Assembly (NCBI RefSeq): GCF_017591425.1
Contig: NW_024466218.1
Coordinates: 9,996,001-10,060,000 of the forward strand
Length of the DNA: 64,000 bases
Source of the DNA: Ochotona curzoniae
Lineage: Eukaryota; Chordata; Mammalia; Lagomorpha; Ochotonidae
Direction of reading: 5' to 3'
Shown here: piece by piece, positions 25,113 through 37,444 of the stretch
How positions within the stretch are numbered: the stretch's first letter is position 1
Layout of the letters: the number at the start of each line of letters is the position of its first letter
Program-made: the position numbers and the translations under genes
Notes under the pieces: generated by a model
The model's database searches: none
Told to the model about the DNA's origin: nothing
Seen by the model: the letters and a program-made list of their open reading frames with translations, nothing else

Positions 25113-25166
25113 CAAAGGCAAAAAGAGTGCCAAGAAAAAGAAGGCAGAGAAAAATTCTGGGTAACT
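25113..25166 (+). other. Short lysine-rich open frame after a pyrimidine tract, unidentified
   Basis: A run of T ending TTTTTTTAAG is followed by a 17-codon frame AKGKKSAKKKKAEKNSG (after a split first codon) and TAA. The text after it looks like an mRNA 3' untranslated region. It could be a 5'-truncated processed pseudogene or, less likely, a plus-strand terminal exon. No family is recognised and no poly-A tail is obvious. Confidence 0.25.
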
Positions 25167-27429
25167 CCCGCACTGAGGACCACAGACAGAAACTGCAAAG
25201 TGTCATCCTTCAGTAACTGCCCTGTCCTTTCCATATTCTTCCCATGTGTGTTTTGGAATTAAAATGGTTCTTTAAGAGGGGGGATGTTGCTGAGACAGGG
25301 TGGGGTGTCTTCATGATTCTGATAGTCTAAGAAAACGTGACACCAGTTTAAAGACATATAGAAAGTGAGACAACTGAACATGCTGCAAGCCAAGGAAAGA
25401 AACTCTAAACGCATCAGCACTCGGAGTGTATTGATGCTAGACTGACCTTTAGACTGTTTACGTCTCTCATTTACAAATACAGTATTAGTTGCCCCCAGAT
25501 TAAAAACTATTTCTTGAATTCATCAGCAAAACAAGTCACTGGCAGAAGTGGCATGTGATACTGGGCCCGGAGATCTACAGCTCAGAGGGTTTTATTTTCA
25601 CACTACCTTAATGAATTCACATCAAGAGCTCAAAAATCCAATACTGTTTCATTGCCCCTGAGTAAGTCTGAGAGGGACTCACAGCACAGGTATTACAAGC
25701 CCCAGAGGAAGACAGAAAATAGGACTTTCACCCACGAATAAGGAAAGCAACTTCTTGTCTTCGATGGCAAGAAAGAATTCGCCAAGCAATTGATTCAGTG
25801 TCTCCTCAGACATAAGAAACAGTGAAGAATGCTATTTAATTATTTTAAATTATGGTTTTACTCACAATGTCTGCATTCTGTTACGCTACAATGAGCATAG
25901 CACTTGCCTGCAAAGTGAGTGTGCAAAGATACGTGAGATACACCTTACTTCTTGAACCCCTGGCTCGCCCTGTCAAGTACAAAGATGAGACGGATGGGAA
26001 AACAAAGGACTAGAAATACGTAGTAAGTATAATGAAATGATCTCTGAATCTCTTTCTTCCGTGCCCTCCAGACATTCTTTCTCTTATTAATCCTTAATGT
26101 ATCATAGCTGTAGATCTAGTAAATAAAGATTTCACAGTCAGTTCAGCTCTGTATTGTAGCTGAGGTTCAGCCACACAACACCAGCATCAGAGCCAGTCTC
26201 AATTCCGACTCTACTGAACTGTTGAATGGCTTAAAGACCTCAGCTACTTCTTTAAATCAATCACCAACTGACCCTAACCAGCACAAGAAAGTAGAGCAGA
26301 AATTCAGCCTGGTATTGACTTTACAGTGAACATTTGTGAAGGCTTACCAAGTGAGAATAAAACCCAGAAAACAAAATTTAGAAAGACAGGCAATTCAGAG
26401 GAGCTAAAATTCAGATGATTCTATATATGACTGAGTATATGAATGGACATGTCTACCATTTATTTGAATAAATGCACTAAAGATACATATTTTCAAACAT
26501 TTCTTTAGAACCACATGGTTTCCTAAGACTGTTTATGCTTTAACAGACAGACATACTTCAGTATTTGAGGATTTAAAGAACGTCTAATATCCGCTGCTCG
26601 GTTCTAACAGTTTGTCATCTCCTGAGGGTGCTGAATTGGACTCAGCAGTGTTGGCTTCATGCAATCATTCACGGACCAGCAAATACTGTTATGAAGATAA
26701 TGACGAACCACAAGAGCAATACTTCACCACAAAGCACTAACCCAGAAGCAAAATTTTAAATTAATCTGACATCTTCCACTGATCTGATTAGATTCTCCAA
26801 GGCAATCCTGGAGCTCAGCCAACTTCTAGCTTCGCAGAGGACCAGGAACTGGCGCAGACAGACCTGGTCTGGGTGGTGTGACAAGCTTCATTCCACATAA
26901 GCTAAGTCTGTAAACGAGCATTCATCCATATCTATATAAATTTACTTGTGTCAGGAAAGTGCCAAAAGGCAAAATTTTGAGTTGAGAAATGTAGAGCAAA
27001 TATGCAAATGATATAACCTCAAATGCACAAAGAAAATAATATTCTCTGTTAAAACCTTTTTAAAAATGAATAAGTAAGCAGCTCCTCAATCAAACCCATA
27101 GGATGCTTTAAGGTATAAGTTTAATGGCTCTTTCTTCTGCTTTTGGAAACAAAGAATTGTTGCTTAAAAGCAATATAAGATTTGCACATACGTGCACAAA
27201 GCACCATTATAACAATCAGATTGAAAAAAAATCTAAATTTCCTTCAATTCATAGTAGCATTGGTTCTAATTACCTGGTTTCTTTATATAGCTTATAAATG
27301 GAGTTTTTATTTATGAAAATAATAGTGTAATTGCTGACAGTCAGGTTGCCACAAAGAGCGTTATCTAAAAGCTTCATCAGTCAACTAATCTGACTCAGCC
27401 TAATTAACTAATACATCCTTGTAAATGAT

Positions 27430-27780
27430 TTTTTAAAACTTTACAATACAGTTCCATAGGCTCTGGGATTTCCTGTCCGCTTCCGTAACACCCTTACTGT
27501 CACCCACTGGTTTCCCCTCTAGTATTACAGTGGGTGGTCCTTCATGAACAGTCATAAATCATTCTGCGGTTGAAGTATTTCCCGATATCGTAGGCATGGA
27601 CCCTGTCAGAGTCCAGCACTCCACTGTCACCATATTCATGTTGATTGTACATTTTCTGTTTTTCTCCCTGTTGTAGATTGTGTTTTTGGCTCTGTATAAC
27701 AGAATATATTTGAGAATATTTGAAAACTATTTGAGAATAGATGTGATCTTGAAATGAAATATTTTGTTGCGGCTGCATGA
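27430..27780 (-). mobile_element. Lagomorph-type L1-derived 3' tail
   Basis: In reverse it ends with the CCATAGGCTCTGGGATTT tail motif. The upstream text (AGGCATGGACCCTGTCAGAG) parallels the tail of composite copy 1 at 7.80-7.97 kb. The 78-residue minus-strand frame is chance. Confidence 0.6.
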
Positions 27781-29099
27781 TAACACTTTTAATAACTTTT
27801 CTGTATGCAGAATTTCTTAGGTACTAGAAACTGTTAAAAGTAAACAAACTCGCCAACTAAATAAAAAGGCTTCCACAAGACAACATAATCTCACTAGGGA
27901 ATTTGGGTTTTGGCCTGGAAAACATTTTAATAGTTTTTCTAATTAAAACTCATCATCATAAAATATTAACCACCAAATTTAATTTCCTACTAAGAATACT
28001 GTTTTACATCATTTTTATTAAAAACATGTTTTATTCGATTTTCCAACTAAATTAAATGGTGAATAGGACCTGCTTTTGTGGCTGGTTTATGTGCTTTAAT
28101 AACTATATGAGACTATGCTATTCAGATAAATTAGATGCAATTTTCACAGGAGTATATTTTGCTAAAATGTTATTCATATATACATGGAGCAGTAAAAATG
28201 ATTGCATATGCATTTTTGTGTGTGTGTTTAAATTCATTCAGTTTGTTTAATGTTCATAAAGTTGACTGAACATTTTTGTTAGACTAGATGTGTTTTTCTA
28301 AAAACGTATTCAAAATTACCAGCCATCGTAATTGTCAAAATTAAGAAACAAAAGCTAATTCAGACTTAGATAAACATGTGTTCTAATCCCCCATCCAGAC
28401 AGCCTAGCCGCATCATTTGAACATGAACCACACCCAAATTATTTAGCGCTCTTCAAGATATCTTGACAGTCCAGAACAATTATAACAAATATGAGAAGGT
28501 GGTGGTAAAGACACAAGTATCTTCTAAAATGTGACATCCACCATTGCCTCTCACACTTCCTTCCTGCATGATTGTTTTCGTCAGCACAGTGGAGGTATGG
28601 CTCGTGCATCTGCGTGGTTTGTAAAAGTAAACTCCGCAGCTAAACTTACGTTTCAATCCAGCATATAAGAAAGGATGGCAGAAAAATGGAAACTCCTACA
28701 ACCACCTTTGTTTATGCACTTATTTATATGACAGCTACATGGCTTTTCAAATTTTCATGTTTCCTTTCAACACAGGACTATACTCCTTTTACAAATTCAT
28801 GTCTAGATGCATTCATATCTCAAGAGAAATACATCCAGATTTAAAAACCAGTTTTTATATCCTTTGTGTTCTCAGTTAAATGATTTTTATATCTGGAACT
28901 ACCAGGCTGAAACCATGAAAAATGGTAATTTCATGTGGTTTAAGCTAATATTTCATGGAACTTACTCTAGGAAATAATACAAATTTGTTTACTGAATAAT
29001 GAAACTTTGGGCCTCCCACAACTTACTCCAGTAAATTACTCTAGTAAATTACATTTTAGCCCTGGTCAAAGTAAGTTACATTTTAAAATTACAGCCCTG

Positions 29100-29411
29100 A
29101 TCTTGGCACCGTAGCCTAGTAGCTAATCTTCACCTTGCTTGGCCAGGATCCCATATGGGCGTCGGTACTTATCCCAGTTGCTCACTTCCCAACAAGCTCC
29201 CTGCTTGTAGCCTGGGAAAACAGTCAAGGACAGCCCAAAGCCATGGGACTCTACTCACATGGGGGAACCTGGAAGAAGCTCCTGGTTTTAGATCAGTCCA
29301 GCTCAGGCCAATGCGGCTACTTGGGGTGTGAACCAGTCGATGGAAGGTCTTTCTGTATCTCATTCACTCTGTAAATCTGACTTTCCAATAAAAAATGAAT
29401 AAGTCTTAAAA
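29100..29411 (+). mobile_element. CSINE, full length
   Basis: Head CTTGGCACCGTAGCC, mid text GATCCCATATGGGCGTCGG, tail CTGACTTTCCAATAAAAAAT. Flanks AAATTACAGCCCTG and AAATTATAGCCCTG are a one-mismatch target-site duplication. Confidence 0.93.
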
Positions 29412-30408
29412 AAATTATAGCCCTGGATGGGGACATGTGTTTTCTCTTGCTAAATGTGCCTCTAATTTGGGGTGAATTTGTATCACATGCAGGTTTGTGG
29501 GAGGCAAACGTTTCTACTTGTCTTAGGAAGGCACTGTATGAAACGCAAAAGCAAAAGCAGCTGAATGTTGCATATTAATCTAGAGGCATCCGATCACTAC
29601 AGATTCTTATCCCTGATTTCTATCTCCTTGATTCACATGATTACTCAGCTTGGAGGATAACATTTCCCTTCCTCTCTATTTTTCCAAAATATGTGATATG
29701 AATGTATCCCTCTTGGTATTTTATAAATGTATTATGATTCTTCTACAACTACAAACAAAATATGATTATTTTTACTTTCAACTTAATATTATGCCAAATA
29801 AGTACATTACTATTTATACCAGTCTATGTTAAAATTATTGGGAAAATTTTCATTGAAATCACAATATTTTACTTAAATTTCTAAAGAATAATGTCTCAAA
29901 ATAGTCATCTGACACTATATTAAATATAAAATTTTAAATTATTTTGTATTGCTAAGATTTTGTTTATAACTGGAGTTTAAGACAACTACAAAACTAGGAA
30001 TTCCCCTTAAAATTTTCCTTAAAAAAATCTATACATAAAAAATTTTTCTTAAATCTTCAGACACATCGACTCTATTGCTACAAAAAAATTAACTACCCTG
30101 TCAAAATAAGGTAATTGTTGAGTTCTACATCAATATATTAGCCCAAAATCTACACTAATATGTTAGTCACCCATTTATGAGACTATTTAAATTTTACACT
30201 AATCAAAATGTAATAAAATTGATCTTAAAGTAGTTCCTTAGTTATATTAAAGATATTGCAGTTACAGACCATGTTGCACAGTATAATTACGGAATATTTC
30301 CAGCAGTGCAGAAAATAGCATCAGAAGAATTTCCCCAACCTCCATTTGAAAATGCCTCCCCATGGTGTCTCTAATTTTTGTTCTATTGGGTTCTTTCTCT
30401 GCATACAT

Positions 30409-30619
30409 CAGTAGTTCTCAACTCAGAGTGTTCACCCCACTCCAACAAGGGGAAATTTGTGCAAAATTGGAGATGTTTTTCTTTGTCAAATTTGGAGGTG
30501 GGGTGCACCATTATGTAGCAGTCTGAGGCCCCTTATCTGCTAAAGATTCTTCAACACGCAGGTCATCTCCCTTTACATAGATTTCTGTGTCAATAACTAG
30601 TCCTAGACTGAGAAACCCT
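30409..30619 (+). mobile_element. MER20 (hAT-Charlie non-autonomous DNA transposon), decayed
   Basis: The terminal texts CAGTAGTTCTCAACTCAGAG and GACTGAGAAACCCTC are near-complementary inverted ends. The inner text (TTGGAGATGTTTTTCTTTGT, CACCATTATGTAGCAGTCTG) follows the MER20 order from memory. This is an ancient placental insertion; some MER20 copies are known to act as regulatory elements elsewhere, which is not evidence for this copy. Confidence 0.75.
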
Positions 30620-30879
30620 CATCTATACTACTCCATTATTAGCTGCATAAGTGCTAACCTTTGTGCCATTCCTAAATATTAGTATACCCCACTCACAAGA
30701 AAACCATACTCCCACAGTCAGCCTAAGACTAGTTCCCTGGACTCCCACTAATATGACAAACACAGAAACAAATGAGAAGTTTCACTATTTCAAATTCTTA
30801 TTTTGATAGGATTATTCCCCTGCAGTTTAGCTGCACTGTAACCAAAACAGATGATATTGTGTATTCTTCTATTCATTCT

Positions 30880-30978
30880 GGGGAGTGAAGGGGAGTGAAT
30901 CAATGGAGGGAAGATCTTCCTCTGTGTCTCGCCTCCTGTCTGTATATCTGACTTTGCAATAAAACAAATAAATCTTAA
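30880..30978 (+). mobile_element. CSINE 3' fragment
   Basis: GGGGAGTGAATCAATGGAGG, GAAGATCTTCCTCTGTGTC and CTGACTTTGCAATAAAACAA are the last third of a young-type CSINE; the head is missing. Confidence 0.88.
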
Positions 30979-30984
30979 CAAAAT

Positions 30985-31940
30985 AAAAAATCCTAAAATT
31001 CATACAGAATCATGAAAGAGCCAGAATGGCCAAAACAACCTTGAGGGAAAAAAATACAAGAAGAACAATGGCTGGCTTGATAATACTTGACATCAAAGCA
31101 TGCTATAAAGATTTAGTGATTTAAACAGCCTGGTACTGGCAAAAAAATTGGCACATGGATCATCAGAACAGATTAATAGCCTTCAAATTAAGTACATATT
31201 TACACCCAGCTGATTTCTTTACCAAAAAAAAAATACCCAGACTATACTAACGATAATCTCTTTAGCAAATGATGCTGGCAAAATTATATTAATGAAATCA
31301 GATTCATACCTATCACCACAATTAACTGAGGATATATCAAAGACCTAAATTATACACCTGAAAGTATAAAATTGCTGGGAGAAATGTATGGAAAACACAC
31401 CAAAACATTGGCAACGGTGATCAGTACTTGGATAGGACCCCTAAAAAATACTCTTAAAGTAAACAAACCTAGAAGCTTCTGCCCAGCAAAAGAAATGATC
31501 AATAAAATAAAGGTATAGCCAACAAAATGGAAAAAAATACTTGCAAGCTGACAAAGGATTGAAGAGACTTAAAAAAACATAGCCAATCCTGGTAAGAAAT
31601 TGGCAAGGGACCTCAATAAATGGATAGATGGTCTTCAAAAGAAGAAATCCAAATAGCTCAAAATATATTAAATACTGTTCAATATCAGTAGCTATCAGAA
31701 AAAAATGTAAACTCAAACCAATGCAAATCCACTGGTAGAATGGCTAAAATCTAGAGGATAGAGACACTAATGCTGGTAAGAAAGTGCAGAAACAGAAACA
31801 CTTCACACTGTTAGAATATAAATTAGTGCGGCCACCATGGAAATTTCTTTAAGAAGTGGAAATACACTTGTCACATAATCCAGTGATCCTAATTCTGATT
31901 CTATAATCTAGAGTCAAAAAGTTCTTGCAAACAGCTGAAT
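30985..31940 (+). mobile_element. Old L1 ORF2 fragment (C-terminal half)
   Basis: Decayed plus-strand ORF2 text: CAGCCTGGTACTGGCAAAAA, CAAATGATGCTGGCAAAATT and TATCAGTAGCTATCAGAAAA keep the L1 order. Numerous stops and deletions. It abuts a CSINE fragment on the left. Confidence 0.8.
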
Positions 31941-32610
31941 TACAGGATGCAATGAGCTAATTTTTAAAAGAAAAAAATATTAATTCCTTTCTAAATGCAA
32001 ACTTTAGTTTCCATTCACAGTTACCCAACTATTACACTTAGAAAAACCAAGACACTGTTTTCAAAGGTCACTGAAATAATGGGTCTAAGGTGTTCACAAT
32101 ATCTACTTTCTCTATGCTGTCCTTCCTGTCAAGAATAATAGAATTCCTGAAGAATCTTCAGTGGATCCAGAAATAAGAGCCTGATTTTTCTTTCATAAAC
32201 ATCTGAGCAAACTAGCCCCAAATCACAGCAAAATATCTCCTTCTACAGCAAAAATCACTCTGGTAAATTACTCTTTTGCATCCAACATATTTTAGTTGTA
32301 AATTGTCTTTAAAGTCAAAGAAAACATTTTTTTGATCAACACTACTAAAGTCTTAATTTACTCTTAAGATGGATGTCCCCAAAATTGAACTTAGAAAACA
32401 TTATCACACAAATCCAAACCACATTAATATAACACATATATTAAATTAATGGAGAAAAATGTGTGCAAACTTGGATTTTATAGTTGTTTATAAAACAGTG
32501 TGCCATCTTAGCTCTTAGACACAAGGGTGTTAAGAGATGCTTGGCATTTTAGAGGGTTCTGATACCATACTAATTTTTGTAGCTTTCTTTCTTTGATTTG
32601 GAAGGCTTAC

Positions 32611-32743
32611 CATCTTGCTGGCCATGAAGAGTCTGTGGACTTTGCATTCTTTCCTCAAGATTGGAGCTAAGGTCAGAATTCACGGCAGACATCCGTGTTG
32701 AATCACTCATATCGAATTCATCACTTTCTATCGAGCTTTCATC
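32611..32743 (-). CDS. NOL4: NOL4 internal coding exon D (133 nt, phase 0-1)
   Basis: The minus strand shows TTTTCAG|GATGAAAGC at the acceptor and CAAGATG|GTAAGC at the donor. It encodes 44 residues: the acidic/serine-rich DESSIESDEFDMSDSTRMSA, then VNSDLSSNLEERMQSPQTLH and GQQD plus one base. The acidic serine cluster (ESSIESDEFD) looks like a casein-kinase-2 type target; that is a motif inference only. The next NOL4 exon should begin inside an aspartate codon and is not in this window. If the donor is ignored the frame runs on 14 residues (GKPSKSKKESYKN after the split codon) to a stop, a possible intron-retention terminus. Confidence 0.94.
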
Positions 32744-33599
32744 CTGAAAATAGTTCAAAATATCATCAATCATCATAAAGCACAGTAATGATTGTATCTG
32801 TACAGTCATTAAAAGTCACCCAGTAAGTAAGCTTTTACAGGACTCAGTAAATTGTGTTACACACTAATAGATACTCAAAATAACCAATTGAGTCATTTTG
32901 AAAATGTTCAAGCAATATGTCAATACACTCAAATACTTTTAAAGGCAAAATAATGTGCTTAGGAATAATGCAGTGTGGGAATTAGTGTGAATAATGAAAG
33001 AATTTTTTCTTAGCCAATACATATTTTAATAAATTATGTGTATCAGAAAACATAGCATAAAACACAAATTTTATTAAAAATTAATTGACCCAATAAACTA
33101 TTCTAAGATGAAATGCTTCAGCAAAGGTAAACAAGATAGATCCTAAAGATAAATTACCTGTCTAAATTCAAACTTTATTTTTGGTATAAAGATAATGTAC
33201 CATTTGTTTTTTTCTACTGAATAAAGATTGCACTGCAACTACAAAAAGGAGCTCTAGGTAAAACTGAGTAACATTTATTTACTAAAAGTTAGTGCACATA
33301 GTAATTAAATTACCAAATGGCTAGCATGCCAGATGGCCAATTCAACCAAACCTGTCAATCACTGACTCAAACAAAATCTAGGCTGCAATCATGTTACTGA
33401 AGGAAATTCCTCTTAGAGAAATTATTTTTGGATGATCGGGATGGTTATGTAGGCGGGAACCATGTATAACATGGAAATAATTCATCAAAATCACCAGGTT
33501 TGATTTTAGTTTGCAGATGTTTGATGTGAAACCTTAACATTCATATGATCTGCAGAGCAAGCACATTGCTATTTACGTTGCAGACATCATTCTCATGTT

Positions 33600-33765
33600 T
33601 GCTAATTCAAACTTTATCACAGCCTGTGAGGCGGGGGCCAGTATTTGCCCAATTTTATAGATAAAGAAACTGAGGCCTATAAAATTTAAATGGTTTCCTC
33701 CACTGTGATATCCCAGAGCCAGTATTCATAAGTAGTCATTGAGGCCCCAGGAAACAGCTGCTTGA
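33600..33765 (-). mobile_element. MIR SINE, decayed
   Basis: The core text ATTTTATAGATAAAGAAACT GAGGC is the reverse of the MIR core, with ATCCCAGAGCCAGTATTCAT following. Old tRNA-derived SINE shared by mammals. Confidence 0.75.
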
Positions 33766-34084
33766 AATAAAACATTGCCACAGTTTCATAAATGACAACC
33801 TGGCGTCAGCAAAGAAGCTGACATGGCGAAGGAGTAGCAGTGTTCTGACCAAGTTATCAATCTGTATTCTGATCCACAGATCAGACCCAGGTGATTCTGG
33901 GGTTCTTCCTTCACCAAAGATGTGACTATGTCAGGGCACACCCAGCAACACTGGCTCTTCATTAATTCAGCAAGGAAATTCTACCCACAAGTCTTATACT
34001 TCACTGGTCACATAGATTCCTCTTGGCCATATACCTTCTCTCTCAACACACTGCACTTTCTCCAACCCTAAATCCTAAATAAGC

Positions 34085-34440
34085 ACAAAGCATCTGGAGT
34101 ATATATACATATATATTAAAAATAAAATTAAATAACCAATTCAAAGTGTGGATCACAGATGCATACTGCACAGTATCTTCGCTTCTCGGCATGCTAGTCT
34201 CAACCGTAAAATTCCTCTAGGTGAATACGCATATATACATGTTTACCTATTATCCATTCATCTTGTATTTTGCATGAAGGTTGCCTTATGTCAGAGAGAA
34301 CATATGCTATCTGGCCTTTTGGAATTTGTTTATTTCACTGAGCATAAGGGTCTCTAATTGGGACTATGCTGTTGTAAATGACAGAATTTCATTATTTTGA
34401 TTTGCTGAAATATTATTAGTGTATAATATATATTTATATA
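34085..34440 (-). mobile_element. Old L1 3' end (antisense)
   Basis: The plus strand shows GAGAGAACATATGCTATCTG, TTTATTTCACTGAGCATAAG and GTTGTAAATGACAGAATTTC, the reverse of L1 ORF2 C-terminal text. It fades into a TATA-rich stretch. Confidence 0.8.
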
Positions 34441-34482
34441 TAATATAGATAGATGGATCTGTGTACTAGAAGACATTCTCAG

Positions 34483-34685
34483 AATCCATGCTTTTGGATT
34501 CAAAACCATGCTGTGCCCTGCATTACACTGCTACTTAAGCCAGTTAGATAAGCTCTCCATGCCTCAGTTCCTTCATCTACACAATGGGGATAATAGTATC
34601 AGTTTCATAGATTTGAATGAAAATTGAAGAGGCTTAAATACGTAAACTATCTAGAATAGTATCAGGGACACAATGTCTAAAATTA
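34483..34685 (+). mobile_element. MIR SINE
   Basis: CCTCAGTTCCTTCATCTACA and CAATGGGGATAATAGTATCA are the MIR core in sense orientation; the flanking halves are recognisable but diverged. Confidence 0.8.
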
Positions 34686-35059
34686 AATGCATAAAATATT
34701 TGATGTGATTTTTTTAAAGAATTATAAGAAACAAGAGTTAGTATGTAGTTAGACTTGATTTTCATTACCTTGAGATTTTAGTTGCACCAGGCATAAGTTC
34801 ACCCTGTGTGATAGGGAGACTGGTCTAACGGTAATCATGGGTCAAAGTAGCTATGTGGTATATAAATCAAGTTTGTGATTCTTTATCCTAGAACATCTTG
34901 AGTAACTTCGTACTGGTCAGGTTAACACTGTTTTTTAGCTAATTAAAAATACAGTTGTCTCTCCTATATTTCAGATAGCTTTGATTAAAATACAACATAA
35001 TCCATTAATAATTAGAACTTACAGGATGAATGCTTGCACTTAGAGAATAAATTCTTGAA

Positions 35060-35225
35060 CTTAGATTTATTTAGACTTATTTAATTATTTGTAATTCAGA
35101 GTTATAGATAGTAAGAAAGAGACGGAGACTTTGTATCCAGTGGCTCACTAAACGGTGAGCTGGGACTGGACAAAGCCTGGAGCCAAGAGTTTCATCACAT
35201 TTTCTCATATGGGTTCGTTTTCTCT
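35060..35225 (-). mobile_element. CSINE 3' part, decayed
   Basis: TAGATTTATTTAGACTTATT, CAGAGTTATAGATAG and AAGCCTGGAGCCAAGAG follow the reverse CSINE order; the head is missing. Confidence 0.5.
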
Positions 35226-35236
35226 TTTCAAAATGC

Positions 35237-35302
35237 AAATACAATTTAATTATAATTTAAATATAATTTAATATTTAATTTAATATTTAAATATAATTTA
35301 AT
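35237..35302. repeat. AT-rich degenerate tandem (ATTTAATATAA type)
   Basis: Repeated ATAATTTAA / ATATTTAA text for about 65 bp. Confidence 0.85.
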
Positions 35303-36679
35303 CCTTGTACAATTTTTGAATGCTATTAAGTTTTTTCTATTTTTAAGTTACTTGAATTATCCATCTCTCATTGATTTAATATTTCATTTTACTTTACATG
35401 TAACTAAGTGTAACCTACTATTACTCTTTCAATTTCTGAATGAGCTACTTTTCTGTTCAAAAATTTGCAGCCATGTCTGTCCTCTTCCAGCTTATGTGTC
35501 AATTTATCATTTTAGCATTTAGGGTTTTCCATAAGCTTGTTGGAAAACTATTCCTATCAATCCCATTTTTGCTGTTTTTTTTTTTCAGTTAAATTTTTTT
35601 CTCCAGCAGAATTACCGCCTGTCTTGCCACACTCTGTATGAAAAACACTCCCTCAGACCTCACTGTGCACGAGATAGATCATGTTATTCAGAAAATCACA
35701 TTCCATGATTCAGGATTTAAAATCTGCAAAAGGCCACCACTTAAGACACTACACATGTCCCTAATGCTTGTTATTTGCATTGTGTTGTCCAAGAAAACGT
35801 TCTGTGATGGCAATATTACTCGCAATATTCTCTGTTCCGTAAGGTAACCACTAACCATATACAGATATAGTGGACTTCAAATACAGCTAGTGTGATGTAA
35901 AAATTGAACCTGTTGTTTTTGCTTGTTTTAAGTAATTTTTCAATTAAGTTTAAGTAGCCACCTGTGGCTGCAACCCATATTGGCCACTGTGATCCTGACA
36001 CGCCCTCATTATTAAATCTTAAAAATGCATCAAATAACCCACTGAATGTAGTAAACATCTTAATACAGAAGTTGTTTCATACCTTACATCCCTTAATATA
36101 AATTTCTAGTCAAACCATCTAAATATATTTGGACAATTTCTCTCAGAAAGTTTTTCTAAACTTCCCCAACAGTTTATAGGATGGTTGACCTGACAATGAA
36201 TGCAGCAAGTTGTAAAAATCTTTCTCAACATGGCAATCCCAAAAACACGAGTCAATTGATTTTAAAATCTTGTCTTTGGCTATATACTAAATTGAGTATT
36301 TTCTCATGATTACTGACCATTGTAGTGCATAGTCTCCAAGTATGATCAAGTCCCTCCTTTCCCGCACCTGTATGTCATTTCTCAAACCAAGAGGTAATAC
36401 ATATTTCTTCTCTCTTTGAAACTGAGATCTCTTTTTGTTTGTTTTTGCTTTGGTTAACAGCCTATAGCAGGTTAACCCCAGATGCCTGGGAGATATTCTG
36501 TTTGTTCTCCCTGAAAGCCAGCTACCACATAAGAAATCTGAATGCCCTGTATCAACTTATTCTGCAGAAGTGCAAGATCTCCACATGTAGGCAGAGGCTG
36601 CAAAGGGATTATCTCCAGTCAATCGGATGCATAGCATTTCCAGATTTAGTTAAAGCATTTTTTAAATAACCCTTGCTCA

Positions 36680-37440
36680 TTTTAAAACCCTGGAACCATC
36701 ACTGACTCTTGATTTTTCTTCCAGATTCTACACTCAGTTGGTGAGAAAAATTTTAAAGCCTATTCATAATCTTATCTTATTTCATTACTTTATCTGTTAT
36801 GGCTCTAAACTAGCCAGGATCACACTCTATTCCCAAAACACTCCTCAGGAGCTCATACAACGAAGTGCACTGTATATTCATAAGGACTAGTCACCCCTGC
36901 CTGTAGATTTATTTAGAAGAAAGGAGTGAAGGAACAAGCTTTCCAACAGGGAGCCACAGGCTGTTTCTCGTTCATAGGAGCTGTTACGGTTGTCATGTGA
37001 CAATTCACACCATTATTTTAGATAAATCGTGGACCTGGCAAATTAGGCTCATACCACCAAAGAGGAAATGCCAATTGCAAAAATCATCCAGTTAAAGGAA
37101 ACTGAAAGATTATTACAAGGTATTTCTGGGCTTCTGACAGTTTGTCATTAGCAACATTACCTAACACCACCACTGCCATTCCAACTTAATCTGTTTTATG
37201 AGGGAGCAAACCTAGGGAGTTACTCCAAAGTCAAGTTCTCATGCAAAACTTGAAATTTTTTGTTAACTCTTAGGCAATACTTACTCTGCAATAAATCCTG
37301 ACAGCCCACCCTGCTTGTCTCCCTATAGTCTAATCTCAAAAGATGTGATTCTGCAAAAATATATATATATCAGATCATGTAGTATCTCTACCTAAAACCT
37401 TCCATTTGCTCCATATTACTCAGAGTAAAGCCCAGCGGTT
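36680..37440 (+). mobile_element. L2-like LINE fragment, left part
   Basis: AACCCTGGAACCATCACTGA, ATCAGATCATGTAGTATCTC and TTACTCAGAGTAAAGCCCAG occur in the order I know from old L2-type LINE 3' regions. Family call from memory and tentative; the middle part is unclear. Confidence 0.45.
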
Positions 37441-37444
37441 GTTT

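Larger units (their letters stand above)
1..32610 (-). other. NOL4: NOL4 intron downstream of exon D (partial, at least 32.6 kb)
   Basis: No further NOL4 exon is recognisable below exon D; the large acidic exon that follows QQD in known NOL4 would be easy to see and is absent, so it lies past base 1. The intron holds the L1, CSINE, MER20 and U6-pseudogene copies listed separately. Stretches in which I see no gene or named repeat: 8.0-9.28, 9.56-11.69, 11.84-12.71, 13.65-14.42, 19.2-20.85, 22.26-24.48, 25.0-27.42 (except a short lysine-rich frame near 25.1 kb), 27.8-29.08 and 29.43-30.4 kb. These are AT-rich with short homopolymer runs. Confidence 0.85.
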
